This document shows, one piece after another, positions 50,979 to 61,211 of a stretch of DNA of 64,000 nucleotides. Source of the DNA: Helicobacter canadensis MIT 98-5491 (GTDB taxonomy: Bacteria; Campylobacterota; Campylobacteria; Campylobacterales; Helicobacteraceae); contig NZ_CM000776.2 in assembly GCF_000162575.1 (NCBI RefSeq), forward strand, positions 128,950-192,949, in the 5' to 3' direction. Made by a program: the position numbers and the translations under genes. Position 1 is the stretch's first letter. Every line of letters starts with the position of its first letter. Under the pieces are notes generated by a model that was not told the DNA's origin, ran no database searches, and worked only from the letters and a program-made list of their open reading frames with translations.

Positions 50979-53219
50979 ATGAGCTTTTTCCCAAAAACAT
51001 TATCCTTTGTAGTGGCGGCTTTTGCTTTATCAAGCAGTTTAAAAGCTGCAGAATTACCTATTATTAAAGAGATTCGCTATGAAGGGTTAAATTACATTTC
51101 CCCTTTGATTGCTAATGAAATTGCAAAGATTAAAATTAATGAAGTAATGGATATTGAAAGTGTGAATAAAAGTATCGTTAATTTCTATGAACAAGGGTAT
51201 TTTAAAGATATTTGGATTACAGAAGAAAATGGAATCTTAACTTATCATTTTGTGGAAAAGCCTGTAATTGCAAGCTTGGTAGTGAGTGGATATGGTGCAG
51301 GAAAAGATCAATCGGTTCTTGATAAAGAAATAGGGCTTAAAAAGGGTGATGTTTATGATGAGATAAAAATTGCCAATACGCGTAAAAAGATTATTTCACT
51401 TTTGGAATCTCAAGGATACTATAATACCGTTGTGGAGGTAAAAACAGAAGAAATTTCACAAAATGCACTCAAAGTAACGCTAGAGATTAATAAGGGTGAA
51501 GAAATTATCATTAGAAAAGCAAATTATTATGGCAGGGAAGAATTAAAAGTTTCGCGTATTGAGGCATCTACTGCCAATAAAGAGCGAGATTTCATTGGTT
51601 GGATGTGGGGGTTTAATAGCGGTAAATTGCAAATTAATGAAATTGAAAATGATGCCCTTAGAATCCGCGATCTTTATATGCAAAAAGGCTTTTTGGATGC
51701 AGAAGTGGATACGCCTTTTTTGCGAACAGATTTTACGACTTATAATGCTGAATTAGATTTTTATATCAAGGAAGGGCAACTTTATAAGGTTTCTGGCGTT
51801 GATATTGTTTTAGAAGAAGATGTGATTCCACTAGAAGATCTTTATGATATTGTGCATTTAAAAAAAGGTAAAAAATTTAATATTAGCACGATGCGTAAAG
51901 ATGTGGAAGCAATTAAGTATAAAATTGGGGATTTGGGCTATGCCTTTACTCGAGTAACTCCTGATTTGGATAAGAATCAAGAGAATGCAGAAGTGCGGGT
52001 AGTTTATTATATTCAGCCAGGCAAAAAAGTAAAGGTGCGTGATGTTTTGATTTCAGGTAATTCTAAGACGCTTGATAGGGTGATTCGTAGAAATGTATTG
52101 TTAGCCCCAGGTGATCAATATGAAATGAGTAAGATTGAGCGTTCTAAAAATGCGATTATGAGAACAGGTGGCTTTGATAGTGTGGATATTGAAGAAAAGC
52201 GGGTTGATGAGGAAAATATTGATTTGCTTGTGAATGTTAAAGAGGGTAAGACAGGAGAATTCACCTTTGGTGTAGGGTATGGAAGTTATGATGGAATAAT
52301 GGGAAGTGCATCTATCAAAGATAGAAATATTTTTGGGACAGGGCTAACAGCTGGACTTTATTTTGATAAGAGTGAGATTTCTACTTCTTATCGTGTGAAT
52401 CTTTATAATCCTGCGGTTTTGGATAGTAATTATAGTCTTTCTACAGATGTTTATCAAACAGATTATGTGGATTATGATTATCGTGAAGTTACGCAAGGGA
52501 TTAGCCTTGTTGGTGGGCGGAGAATCACTGATACATTAGAAGCAAGTATGGGTTATACTTATCAAAAATCTAAACTTTCAGAATTTAATAATCCTTTTTA
52601 TAGTCGCTATTATAAGGGAGAGTATATTAAGTCTTCTGTGATTCCTGGGCTATATTTTGATAATACTGATTCTTACTTCTTTCCCAAAAATGGTTGGAAA
52701 GCAGGCGGTTCTTTAGAATATGCAGGAGTGGGAGGAGATGCTAAATTTTGGAAGTATTTTGGAAATTTATATTATTTTAAATCTTTAGAGGATTGGACAG
52801 ATTTGGATTTGATATTTAGATTTAGATCTAAGTTTGGATATATTGATGATAATGGTTATGTCCCAATTAATGAAAGATTTTATTTAGGGGGTGTTAGCTC
52901 ATTAAGAGGTTTCCAAAGTAACTCTATTACGCCACGCGATAAATATGGAGTGAGGATTGGTGGGAATCAAACACTTTATGGTTCAGTGGAGTTAAGTTAT
53001 GGGTTATTTGAGACGGTGCAAATGCGATTGAGTGCATTTTATGATTATGGTATGTTAGGAGAGGATAAACTTACACAGATTCAGCGTGATTCTGTGGGTG
53101 TAGCTTTGGAGTGGATTTCGCCTATTGGAGCCATTACTTTTATTGTTCCTAAAGCGCTCAATCCTAAAAAGGGTGATGATACCTCTTCTTTTGAATTTAC
53201 AATGGGGCAGAGATTTTAA
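50979..53219 (+). CDS. bamA: BamA, outer-membrane protein assembly factor
   Basis: The core of the BAM complex that inserts beta-barrel proteins in the outer membrane, 746 residues. A signal peptide (about 1-23, ends LKA) is followed by five POTRA domains (for example IKEIRYEGLNYIS, SLVVSGYG, VRDVLISGNSKTLDRVIRRN). A 16-strand barrel from about residue 390 follows, with the lid-lock motif YLGGVSSLRGF and a terminal aromatic TMGQRF. The order bamA-mqnC-M16 peptidase matches a Helicobacter arrangement. Confidence 0.97.
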   Translation: MSFFPKTLSFVVAAFALSSSLKAAELPIIKEIRYEGLNYISPLIANEIAKIKINEVMDIESVNKSIVNFYEQGYFKDIWITEENGILTYHFVEKPVIASLVVSGYGAGKDQSVLDKEIGLKKGDVYDEIKIANTRKKIISLLESQGYYNTVVEVKTEEISQNALKVTLEINKGEEIIIRKANYYGREELKVSRIEASTANKERDFIGWMWGFNSGKLQINEIENDALRIRDLYMQKGFLDAEVDTPFLRTDFTTYNAELDFYIKEGQLYKVSGVDIVLEEDVIPLEDLYDIVHLKKGKKFNISTMRKDVEAIKYKIGDLGYAFTRVTPDLDKNQENAEVRVVYYIQPGKKVKVRDVLISGNSKTLDRVIRRNVLLAPGDQYEMSKIERSKNAIMRTGGFDSVDIEEKRVDEENIDLLVNVKEGKTGEFTFGVGYGSYDGIMGSASIKDRNIFGTGLTAGLYFDKSEISTSYRVNLYNPAVLDSNYSLSTDVYQTDYVDYDYREVTQGISLVGGRRITDTLEASMGYTYQKSKLSEFNNPFYSRYYKGEYIKSSVIPGLYFDNTDSYFFPKNGWKAGGSLEYAGVGGDAKFWKYFGNLYYFKSLEDWTDLDLIFRFRSKFGYIDDNGYVPINERFYLGGVSSLRGFQSNSITPRDKYGVRIGGNQTLYGSVELSYGLFETVQMRLSAFYDYGMLGEDKLTQIQRDSVGVALEWISPIGAITFIVPKALNPKKGDDTSSFEFTMGQRF

Positions 53220-53220
53220 G

Positions 53221-54312
53221 ATGACAATGCAAGAAAAAATAGATAGAGCAATCGTTAGGACTAAGATTCCGCGTGTGAGCAAGGAAGAAATTTTGGATTT
53301 AATGCAAAATGCTTCTTTGAAAGAATTAGGTGAGAGAGCCTTTAGAGTAAAGCAGGTTTTGCACCCAGATAATATTACAACTTTTGTGGTGGATAGAAAT
53401 ATTAACTACACTAATATTTGTTGGGTGGATTGTAAGTTTTGTGCTTTTAAGCGTAAAATTAATGAAAGTGAGACTTATATCCTTAGTTTTGAAGAAATTG
53501 ATAAGAAAATTGAAGAATTGCTTGCCATTGGTGGGACACAAATACTTTTTCAAGGTGGGGTGCATCCAAGTCTTAAAATAGAATGGTATGAAGATTTGGT
53601 TTCACATATTTCGCAAAAATACCCTCAAATCACGGTGCATGGGTTTTCTGCTATTGAGATTAATTACATTGCAAAAATCTCTAAAATTCCTATTAGTGAA
53701 GTATTGAAAAGACTTCAAAAATGTGGATTAGCTTCAATTCCTGGTGCAGGAGCAGAGATTTTAAGCGATAGAGTGCGTGATGTCATAGCACCTAAAAAGC
53801 TAGATAGCGATGAATGGATAGAGGTGCATAGAGAAGCCCACAAAATTGGAATGAGAAGCACTGCTACAATGATGTTTGGAAGTGTGGAGAATGATTTAGA
53901 TATTATTGAGCATTGGGAGAGAATCCGTAATATTCAAGATGAGACTAATGGTTTTAGAGCATTTATTTTATGGAGTTTTCAACCTGCTTTCACGCCTTTA
54001 CAAAAGGAATTTCCAACAATTCATAAAGCTTCATCAAATCGTTATTTGAGGCTTTTAGCTTGTAGTCGAATCTTTTTGGATAATTTTCAAAATATTCAAA
54101 GTAGTTGGGTAACACAGGGTTCTTATATTGGGCAACTTGCATTGCTTTTTGGGGCTAATGATTTGGGTAGCACGATGATGGAAGAAAATGTTGTCGCTGC
54201 AGCAGGTGCTAGAAACTCAATGAATCAAGCCGAAATGATTGCTTTGATTAAAGATGTGGGCGAGATTCCAGCTAAACGCAATACAGCTTATGATATTTTG
54301 GAGACTTTTTAG
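53221..54312 (+). CDS. mqnC: Cyclic dehypoxanthinyl futalosine synthase (menaquinone)
   Basis: A radical-SAM enzyme of the futalosine pathway to menaquinone, the quinone route used by Helicobacter and Campylobacter. It is 363 residues from ATG 53221, one base after the bamA stop. The CxxxCxxC-type cluster motif is in ICWVDCKFCAFKR. ASIPGAGAEILSDRVRD, GMRSTATMMFGS and FNILWSFQP-like ILWSFQPAFTPL are typical of MqnC/MqnE. MqnC is favoured over MqnE by the neighbourhood and the WVTQGSYIGQLAL region. Confidence 0.92.
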   Translation: MTMQEKIDRAIVRTKIPRVSKEEILDLMQNASLKELGERAFRVKQVLHPDNITTFVVDRNINYTNICWVDCKFCAFKRKINESETYILSFEEIDKKIEELLAIGGTQILFQGGVHPSLKIEWYEDLVSHISQKYPQITVHGFSAIEINYIAKISKIPISEVLKRLQKCGLASIPGAGAEILSDRVRDVIAPKKLDSDEWIEVHREAHKIGMRSTATMMFGSVENDLDIIEHWERIRNIQDETNGFRAFILWSFQPAFTPLQKEFPTIHKASSNRYLRLLACSRIFLDNFQNIQSSWVTQGSYIGQLALLFGANDLGSTMMEENVVAAAGARNSMNQAEMIALIKDVGEIPAKRNTAYDILETF

Positions 54313-54314
54313 CA

Positions 54315-55610
54315 ATGAAGAAAATTTTAGTGATTTTTTTAAATTTATTATTTCTCAAAGGATTTTTAATGGCAGTGGAATTAAAAAAAATGGAAGTTAA
54401 AGGGGTGGAGATTCCTATTTTATGTGAGAAAAATTCACAACTTCCTTTATTTTTTATTCAAATTGTTTTTAAGGGTGCAGGTGGAGTTAGCAATCAAAAA
54501 AATTATGGATTATCTGATGTGGTAAGCTCACTTTTAAATGAAGGGACACAAAAGCTTGGTGTAACTAAGTTTGCACAAAAGTTAGAGGAGAAAGCCTTAA
54601 GTTTAAGTGTGGGAAGTGGGCTAGAGACAATGAGTTTTACATTAAGTGGAATGAGCAAAGAGCAAGAAAGTGGATTAAAATATTTAAAAGATTTAATGCA
54701 AGATCCAAATTTTACTCCCAAGGCTTTACAAAAAGTAAAAGAAAATTCACTCATTGGAATCTTAGAGAAAGAAAATGACTTTGATTATCAAGCTAATCGT
54801 GCTTTGAGTGCTATGTTGTTTAAAGGCAGTGTGCTAGAAAATCCATTAAGTGGGACTAAGGAAACTTTAGCGCAAATGTCTTTAGAAGAAATAGAGCAGT
54901 TTTATCATAAATATGTAAATTTGAAGTCTGCTATTGTGATTGTGGGCGGTGATGTGGATTATGCTAAAATAACTCGAAGTTTAGCAGATCTTTTAGCAAT
55001 TCTTCCAGTAGGAGATTCTGTAGAGATTAAGCCATTTAGTGCTAATGATAAGCCTCAAACAAAGCGTCAGATTAAGGAAACTAAGCAAGCTTATATTTAT
55101 TTTGGATCGCCGCTTAATGTGGAGAATCTTCAAAAAGAAAGTGCGTTAATTAAGGTGGCTTCTTTTGTGCTTGGGGGTAGTGGCTTTGGGAGTCGTATGA
55201 TGGAAGAGGTGCGTGTAAAAAGAGGTTTAGCTTATTCTGCAGTAATGCGATTAGAAGCAGGGAAAACATTTTCTTATGCAAGAGGATATTTGCAAACGAG
55301 TTTAAAAAATGAAAAAGAAGCCCAAAAACTTGTGCAAGAAGTGGTTAATGAATTTGTGGAAAAAGGGATTAGTGAGCAAGAATTGCAAGAAGCAAAGCAA
55401 TATTTGCTAGGCAGTGAGCCTTTGCGCAATGAAACGCTTTCTCAAAGATTAGGAAGTGCATTTAATAATTATTATAAAGGTCTTCCTTTGGATTTTAACG
55501 CACAGGTTTTGCAAGAAATTCAAAATCTTACTTTAAAAGAAGTGAATGATTATATTAAATCCCATAAAGAAATTACAAAACTTACTTTTAGTGTGGTGAG
55601 TGCAGATTGA
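54315..55610 (+). CDS. M16-type peptidase-like protein without the zinc motif
   Basis: A 431-residue M16/insulinase-fold protein with a signal-like N-terminus (residues 1-20) and two M16 repeats. Where active members have HxxEH, this reads NYGLSDVVSSLLNEGT, with no His pair, so it is probably not a zinc protease by itself. The C-terminal repeat has GGSGFGSRMMEEVRVKRGLAYS, the segment usual in partner subunits. It starts two bases after mqnC and likely acts in the periplasm, perhaps with an active M16 partner encoded elsewhere. Confidence 0.85.
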   Translation: MKKILVIFLNLLFLKGFLMAVELKKMEVKGVEIPILCEKNSQLPLFFIQIVFKGAGGVSNQKNYGLSDVVSSLLNEGTQKLGVTKFAQKLEEKALSLSVGSGLETMSFTLSGMSKEQESGLKYLKDLMQDPNFTPKALQKVKENSLIGILEKENDFDYQANRALSAMLFKGSVLENPLSGTKETLAQMSLEEIEQFYHKYVNLKSAIVIVGGDVDYAKITRSLADLLAILPVGDSVEIKPFSANDKPQTKRQIKETKQAYIYFGSPLNVENLQKESALIKVASFVLGGSGFGSRMMEEVRVKRGLAYSAVMRLEAGKTFSYARGYLQTSLKNEKEAQKLVQEVVNEFVEKGISEQELQEAKQYLLGSEPLRNETLSQRLGSAFNNYYKGLPLDFNAQVLQEIQNLTLKEVNDYIKSHKEITKLTFSVVSAD

Positions 55611-57448
55611 ATCTGCCAACCCTGCTTCCGCTAAATATTCAAAAACTTGGTGTAAAAAACTTTTTTGATTTTTGTTTAAAATTTACCCCAAAAGATTATT
55701 CCAATACAATTTTATCGCCTAAATTAATCGCCAATGCTCAAGCAGTCTTAGAAGTTGAAGTTTTAAGATATTCTAGTTTTAAAAATGCAAGAGTATTGTG
55801 TTATGCCCCATTACTCGATAAAGAGATTGAGTTGATGATATTTAATGCTAAAACTTATCATAAGTCTATTTTTAGAGTTGGTGAGAGACTTATTGTAAGT
55901 GGAAAAGTGCAGATTCAAGGTAGTTTTATTAGTGTGATTCAGCCAAAAGTGCTTAAGCAAACAGGAAAGATTCTGCCAAATTTTCATGCTAAGGGTGCTA
56001 GAGTTTTGTTATTACAAGAGTTTGTGGGGAGTTTGGATTTAGACTTGCTTTCTCAAGTTTATCCTAATATTCCCTTAGAGATTTTAGAAGCATTACTGCT
56101 GATTTTTCAACCTAATTTAGAATTTTTTGTAGAGTATAGCAAGAATCGTGGATTTTTTGGAAAAAATTTAGAAGCATTGAAGTTTGTAGAAATTTATGAA
56201 TATATGCGGCAATTGCAGACTAAGAAAGTTGAATTTCCAAGTATTTGTGCTTTGAGAGGAGATTTTAGGCAATGGCAAGATAGTTTGCCTTTTAAGCTTA
56301 CTAAGGGACAGGAGAAAGCGATTTTGGAGATTGCTAGTTCATTGAATTCTCAAAAATCTGCAAGACGAGTTATTGTGGGTGATGTGGGTTGTGGCAAGAC
56401 GATGGTGATTTTTGCTAGTGTGCTTATAGCTTACCCCAAAAGAAGTGTGTTAATGGTTCCAACTTCGATTTTAGCCAAGCAAATCTATAATGAAAGTCAA
56501 AAATATCTGCCCAAAAATCTTAAGGTGGCATTATGGACACAAGGGGCTAAAAAGGGGGATTTGGAGCAAAGTGATTTTGTGATAGGCACACACGCATTGC
56601 TTTATCAAAAAATACAAAATTTTGCTTTAGTGATGATTGATGAGCAGCATCGATTTGGGACGGCACAGCGGAATACTTTGGAGAGAATGTTTGAGAAAAA
56701 TCAAAAAAGACCTCATATTTTACAATTTTCTGCAACTCCAATTCCTAGAACTTTGGCAATGATTGAATCAGAATTCTTGGATTTTAGCTTTATTTTGGAT
56801 TTACCTTTTAAAAAAGACATTACTTCAAGGGTGATAGCTAAAGCGGATTTTAAAGAGCTTATAGCACATATTCAAAGAGAAATTTCCCTTCAACATCAAG
56901 TTTTGATTATTTATCCTTTGGTAGAAGAGAGTAAAGCAATGGATTATGTTTCACTAAAAGAAGGTGAAGAGTTTTGGAGGCGTCATTTTAGTGGAGTTTA
57001 TGTAACTCACGGCAAAGACAAGCTCAAAGAAGAGGTATTAGAAGAATTTAGAGATAAAGGAAATATTTTGTTAGCAACCACGGTGGTGGAAGTTGGAATT
57101 TCTTTGCCAAAACTTTCTACGATTGTGATTGTTGGAGCAGAACGCTTGGGATTGGCGACATTGCATCAATTGCGTGGGAGAGTGAGTAGGAATGGATTAA
57201 AGGGGTATTGTTTTTTATATTCTAATCAAGCTAACAATGAGCGTTTAAAGCGATTTTGTCAAATACAAAGCGGATTTGAAGTGGCTCAAATGGATTTAGA
57301 GTATCGCAATAGTGGTGATTTGCTAAGTGGAGAACAACAAAGTGGCAAACAATTTGAGTGGATTAATTTGGGGAGTGATGAAAAAGTGATTGAACTTGCT
57401 AAAGTAGCGTTAAAAAAGATGAATCAAGAAAATAGACAGAGAAATTAA
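55607..57448 (+). CDS. recG: RecG ATP-dependent DNA helicase
   Basis: A branched-DNA helicase that reverses stalled forks, 613 residues, starting at TTG 55607 overlapping the preceding stop. The OB-like wedge domain (residues about 40-130) is followed by the helicase motifs: Walker [37 protein letters not shown], and QLRGRVSR. It is shorter than the 693-residue E. coli protein, as expected for epsilonproteobacterial RecG. It overlaps the convergent rpsO by four bases. Confidence 0.95.
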   Translation: MNLPTLLPLNIQKLGVKNFFDFCLKFTPKDYSNTILSPKLIANAQAVLEVEVLRYSSFKNARVLCYAPLLDKEIELMIFNAKTYHKSIFRVGERLIVSGKVQIQGSFISVIQPKVLKQTGKILPNFHAKGARVLLLQEFVGSLDLDLLSQVYPNIPLEILEALLLIFQPNLEFFVEYSKNRGFFGKNLEALKFVEIYEYMRQLQTKKVEFPSICALRGDFRQWQDSLPFKLTKGQEKAILEIASSLNSQKSARRVIVGDVGCGKTMVIFASVLIAYPKRSVLMVPTSILAKQIYNESQKYLPKNLKVALWTQGAKKGDLEQSDFVIGTHALLYQKIQNFALVMIDEQHRFGTAQRNTLERMFEKNQKRPHILQFSATPIPRTLAMIESEFLDFSFILDLPFKKDITSRVIAKADFKELIAHIQREISLQHQVLIIYPLVEESKAMDYVSLKEGEEFWRRHFSGVYVTHGKDKLKEEVLEEFRDKGNILLATTVVEVGISLPKLSTIVIVGAERLGLATLHQLRGRVSRNGLKGYCFLYSNQANNERLKRFCQIQSGFEVAQMDLEYRNSGDLLSGEQQSGKQFEWINLGSDEKVIELAKVALKKMNQENRQRN

Positions 57449-57720
57449 CCTCTGTCTTTTAGTCCTAGTTTTTCAATAAGGGTTGCATAGCGTTTGAAAT
57501 CTTTTCCTTTAAGGTAGCTAAGCAATCTTTTTCTATGAGAAACGATTTTTCTTAAACCTAAACGACTAGAGTGATCTTTTTTATTCACTTTTAAATGTTC
57601 TGTTAGGGTTTTGATTCTATCGCTTAAAAGTGCGACTTGCACTTCAACTGAACCTGTATCTTTAGGATTTCTAGCAAAAGCAGAAGTAATTTCTCTTTTT
57701 TTCGCCGAATCTTGAGCCAT
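57445..57720 (-). CDS. rpsO: 30S ribosomal protein S15
   Basis: A primary 16S rRNA-binding ribosomal protein, 91 residues. The conserved [16 protein letters not shown] and [17 protein letters not shown] segments are present. A strong Shine-Dalgarno (AGGAGGTC on the minus strand) precedes the ATG. It is transcribed divergently from flhA, an arrangement shared with Helicobacter. Confidence 0.98.
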   Translation of the reverse strand: MAQDSAKKREITSAFARNPKDTGSVEVQVALLSDRIKTLTEHLKVNKKDHSSRLGLRKIVSHRKRLLSYLKGKDFKRYATLIEKLGLKDRG

Positions 57721-57875
57721 AATAAGACCTCCTGATTGGTAATTTTAAAAGCTGTGATTCTAGCATAATTTTTTTGAAAAAAGATAAAATTTTTTAAATT
57801 TATATTGATTTTATTGGGTAAAAACGATTAAAATTACAGACTTATTATTTTTATTAGATTAAGTTTGGAGTGGGT

Positions 57876-60134
57876 TTGGCACAAGCAGGACAAAAAGCAT
57901 CTTTTTTTAGTAAAATCTCGCCTTTTTTATCACAATTAACAGGTTCTAAAGATTTAACCGTTGTTTTCTTTATTGTGGCAATTTTGGCGATTATTATTGT
58001 TCCACTTCCAAGTGCATTACTTGATTTTTTCTTAGCAATCTCCATTGCACTTTCTGCTTTGATTATCCTTATAGCCCTTTATGTTAAAAAACCTACGGAT
58101 TTTTCGGCTTTTCCTACTTTACTTTTGATTGTTACGCTTTTTAGGCTTTCATTGAACATTGCCACAACAAGAATGATTTTAAGTAATGGGCATTTAGGAC
58201 CAGAGGCGGTGAGTGATATTATTACGGCTTTTGGGCAGTTTGTTGTGGGTGGAAATTATGTTATTGGAATCATTTTGTTTATCATTTTGGTAATTATTAA
58301 CTTTATGGTTGTTACCAATGGTTCTACAAGGGTTTCAGAAGTTAAAGCTCGTTTTACGCTTGATGCAATGCCAGGGAAGCAGATGGCAATTGATGCGGAT
58401 TTAAATACAGGATTAATTGGGCAAGAGGAAGCTAAAGCAAGGCGTGATGAATTGGCAGCGGAAGCGGATTTTTATGGTTCTATGGATGGTGCTAATAAAT
58501 TTGTAAAGGGTGATGCTATTGCAGGAATCATCATCACGCTTATTAATATTATTGGTGGTTTTTTAATTGGGGTATTTCAGCGTGATATGAGTGTAGCAGA
58601 TGCAGCCTCCACTTTTACTATTTTGACGATTGGAGATGGATTGGTTTCTCAACTTCCTGCTTTAATTGTCTCTACAGCAACAGGTATTATTGTAACGCGT
58701 TTTAGCAAAGAGGGAGAAAATTTCGCCTCTGGAATCATTGATCAGCTCATTAATGAATCAAAAACTCTAATGATTGTAGGTTGTATTTTATTAATGTTTG
58801 CTCTTGTTCCTGGATTGCCTACGCTTTCTTTGGGTTTTGTTGGGTTGATATTTTTATCTTTAGCGTTGCTTTTAAATAAACAAAAAGATGGAGAAGTGTG
58901 GAAATATGTTGAATCACTTTTCCAAAAAGTGCGTAAAAAAGAAACTCCAAGTGAGCAAACTACACTCCCTCAAAGACAGGCTAAAAGAGGAGGGCAAACT
59001 CCTCAAAATGCACAACAAGCAGCACCAAAACCACAACCCCAAGAAAGTGAAGAAGAACGCAAAAAAAGAGAAGAAGCCGAAATTGATAAAGCATTGAAAG
59101 TAAAAATCTTGCGTGTAGGGCTTGGTTATCAACTAATTAAATTTGCTGATCCTGCACAAGGTGGAGAATTAGTCAATAAGATTCGAGCAATTCGTAAAAC
59201 TATGGCAACAGAGTATGGAATCTTAGTGCCTATGGTTCATTTAAGAGATGATTTGAATCTTGCACCTGATGAATACCAAATTTTGCTTAAAGAGATTGAA
59301 ATCGGTAAGGGTAAGATTATGGTTGATAAATATTTAGCGATTGCTTCAAGTGGATTTGTGGGAGAATTGCCCGATGGGATTCCTACCAAAGAGCCAGTTT
59401 TTGGGTTAGATGCTTATTGGATTGATGAAGACAAAAAAGAAGATGCAATCATTGAAGGATATACAATCATCGATGGTGCCACGGTGATTTCAACGCACAT
59501 TCAAGAGCTAATTAAACAATATGCCGAAGAATTACTCACGCGTCAAGAAGTTGCTAATCTCATTAGTAAGCTTGGGCAAGATTATCCGATTTTGGCAGAA
59601 GAGATTAAAGGCGTAGGAATTGGGAGCATCCAGCATATTTTAAAAGAATTATTACACGAGCAGATTCCTATTAAAGATATGCTAAGTATTGCTGAAGCTA
59701 TTGCCGATGGTTATCCAGCATATAAGGCGGATTTGCCGACTTTGAGCGAATATGTAAGGGCGTGTCTAAAACGCCTAATTACGCATAATTTTCAAAGTGA
59801 TGATGGAATCTTGCGGTATTTTGTGCTTTCACCTACTATGGAGCAGTTTTTGTTAGAAAAATTGCCCGATCAACAAAAAATCGGTCAAAGATTGCGTTTG
59901 AGTCCTACTGAATCACAAAGCCTTTTAGATGCAATTAATGTGGCTTATCAAAAAGGCGTTTCTATGGGGGCTGTGCCAACTATTATTGGCGGTGTGCCTA
60001 TGGTGCTTAGAAAGCCTTTGGCAATCTTTTTGGAGCAATATGGTTTTGGGCGTAATATCGTAGTTTTAAGCACTGCAGAGATTGATTATCAAAGCAAATT
60101 TGAAATTTTGGGAAGTATTGATTTTCCAGTTTAA
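57876..60134 (+). CDS. flhA: FlhA, flagellar type III export gate
   Basis: The largest membrane component of the flagellar export apparatus. I place the start at TTG 57876, five bases after GGAG; an in-frame GTG at 57870 overlaps that site (752 versus 754 residues). Eight N-terminal transmembrane helices contain the FHIPEP-family signature near RVSEVKARFTLDAMPGKQMAIDADLN. A Gln/Pro-rich linker (about 365-395) leads to the cytosolic C-domain that binds export chaperones. It is essential for motility and linked to flagellar gene control in this class. Confidence 0.96.
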   Translation: MAQAGQKASFFSKISPFLSQLTGSKDLTVVFFIVAILAIIIVPLPSALLDFFLAISIALSALIILIALYVKKPTDFSAFPTLLLIVTLFRLSLNIATTRMILSNGHLGPEAVSDIITAFGQFVVGGNYVIGIILFIILVIINFMVVTNGSTRVSEVKARFTLDAMPGKQMAIDADLNTGLIGQEEAKARRDELAAEADFYGSMDGANKFVKGDAIAGIIITLINIIGGFLIGVFQRDMSVADAASTFTILTIGDGLVSQLPALIVSTATGIIVTRFSKEGENFASGIIDQLINESKTLMIVGCILLMFALVPGLPTLSLGFVGLIFLSLALLLNKQKDGEVWKYVESLFQKVRKKETPSEQTTLPQRQAKRGGQTPQNAQQAAPKPQPQESEEERKKREEAEIDKALKVKILRVGLGYQLIKFADPAQGGELVNKIRAIRKTMATEYGILVPMVHLRDDLNLAPDEYQILLKEIEIGKGKIMVDKYLAIASSGFVGELPDGIPTKEPVFGLDAYWIDEDKKEDAIIEGYTIIDGATVISTHIQELIKQYAEELLTRQEVANLISKLGQDYPILAEEIKGVGIGSIQHILKELLHEQIPIKDMLSIAEAIADGYPAYKADLPTLSEYVRACLKRLITHNFQSDDGILRYFVLSPTMEQFLLEKLPDQQKIGQRLRLSPTESQSLLDAINVAYQKGVSMGAVPTIIGGVPMVLRKPLAIFLEQYGFGRNIVVLSTAEIDYQSKFEILGSIDFPV

Positions 60135-60143
60135 AGGAAAGAA

Positions 60144-61193
60144 ATGCACTTTTTTCACCTCTCACATATTGATTTAGATGGCTATGGTTGTCAGCTTGTG
60201 AGCAATGAATTTTATAAAAACAAAGCTAGTCAAATCTTTTTTTATAATGCTAATTATGGCAAGGAAGTTTTGGCAAGATTGGAGCAGATTTTTAGAGATA
60301 TTAGGAAAAATAAGGTTGAATCACATATTTTAATTAGTGATTTAAACTTGACTTTGAATGAATGTGAAGAGTTAAAAAAAGAGATTTTGGAGCTTAATTT
60401 AAATGGTTATCAAGTGAGTTATGAATTACTTGATCATCATAAAAGTGGGCAAGAGTGTGCGAATAAATTTGAGTGGTATGTGCTAGATACGAAGCGTTGT
60501 GCCACAAAAATAGTTTATGAGACATTATTGGAGAGATTTGGGATTGATGAGAGTGTGAGGGTATGGCTAGAGCCTATGGTGGAGATGATTAATAGCATTG
60601 ATTTGTGGAATGAAGAGGGTTTTGCCTTTGAGTTTGGTAAGGTTGCAATGCGGTTAATCGTGGAATGCAAGGAAGTCAATCGTTTTATGTTTGATGATGA
60701 GGATAGAGCATATAAACTTGCCCTTTTGCGAGAATCAAGCCGTTTTTTGGGAGATGAGAGAGGGCATATTTTACTAGATAATGCGATTTTGGAGATGAAA
60801 AAATGCTATTTAAAAGGGAGTTTGCTTAGTGATACACTAGATAATCTTGTCTCGCGTTTTCAAAATGAGCTTTTAGGGCAAAAGGCTGATAAATGCAGTT
60901 TGTATTGTGGGAAATATCGAGGGTTTTTAAGTTATGGGATTGGTAATATTTCAGTTTTGGCAAATTTATTTTTAAAAACACACGCAGATTTTGATTTTTT
61001 TCTTGATGTGAGTGCAAGGGGAAATGTGAGTTTGAGAGCCAATGGGAATTGTGATGTGAGTGCAATAGCTAAGAAATATTTCAATGGAGGCGGACATCCA
61101 AACGCAAGTGGAGGAAAAATTGAGGATTTTAAAGAGAGCTTTATTTATGAGGATATTAAAGATTCTGTTGAGCAGGTCTTTAAAGATTGTTAA
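60144..61193 (+). CDS. DHH-family phosphoesterase
   Basis: A 349-residue DHH/DHHA1 protein. The first metal motif is HIDLDGYG near residue 7, the DHH motif is LLDHHKSG, and the DHHA1 end is FNGGGHPNASGG. Relatives hydrolyse oligoribonucleotides (NrnA) or cyclic dinucleotides; the exact substrate is not decided here. It follows flhA by nine bases, as in H. pylori. Confidence 0.9.
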   Translation: MHFFHLSHIDLDGYGCQLVSNEFYKNKASQIFFYNANYGKEVLARLEQIFRDIRKNKVESHILISDLNLTLNECEELKKEILELNLNGYQVSYELLDHHKSGQECANKFEWYVLDTKRCATKIVYETLLERFGIDESVRVWLEPMVEMINSIDLWNEEGFAFEFGKVAMRLIVECKEVNRFMFDDEDRAYKLALLRESSRFLGDERGHILLDNAILEMKKCYLKGSLLSDTLDNLVSRFQNELLGQKADKCSLYCGKYRGFLSYGIGNISVLANLFLKTHADFDFFLDVSARGNVSLRANGNCDVSAIAKKYFNGGGHPNASGGKIEDFKESFIYEDIKDSVEQVFKDC

Positions 61194-61211
61194 AAATGCT
61201 AGGAATGTTTG

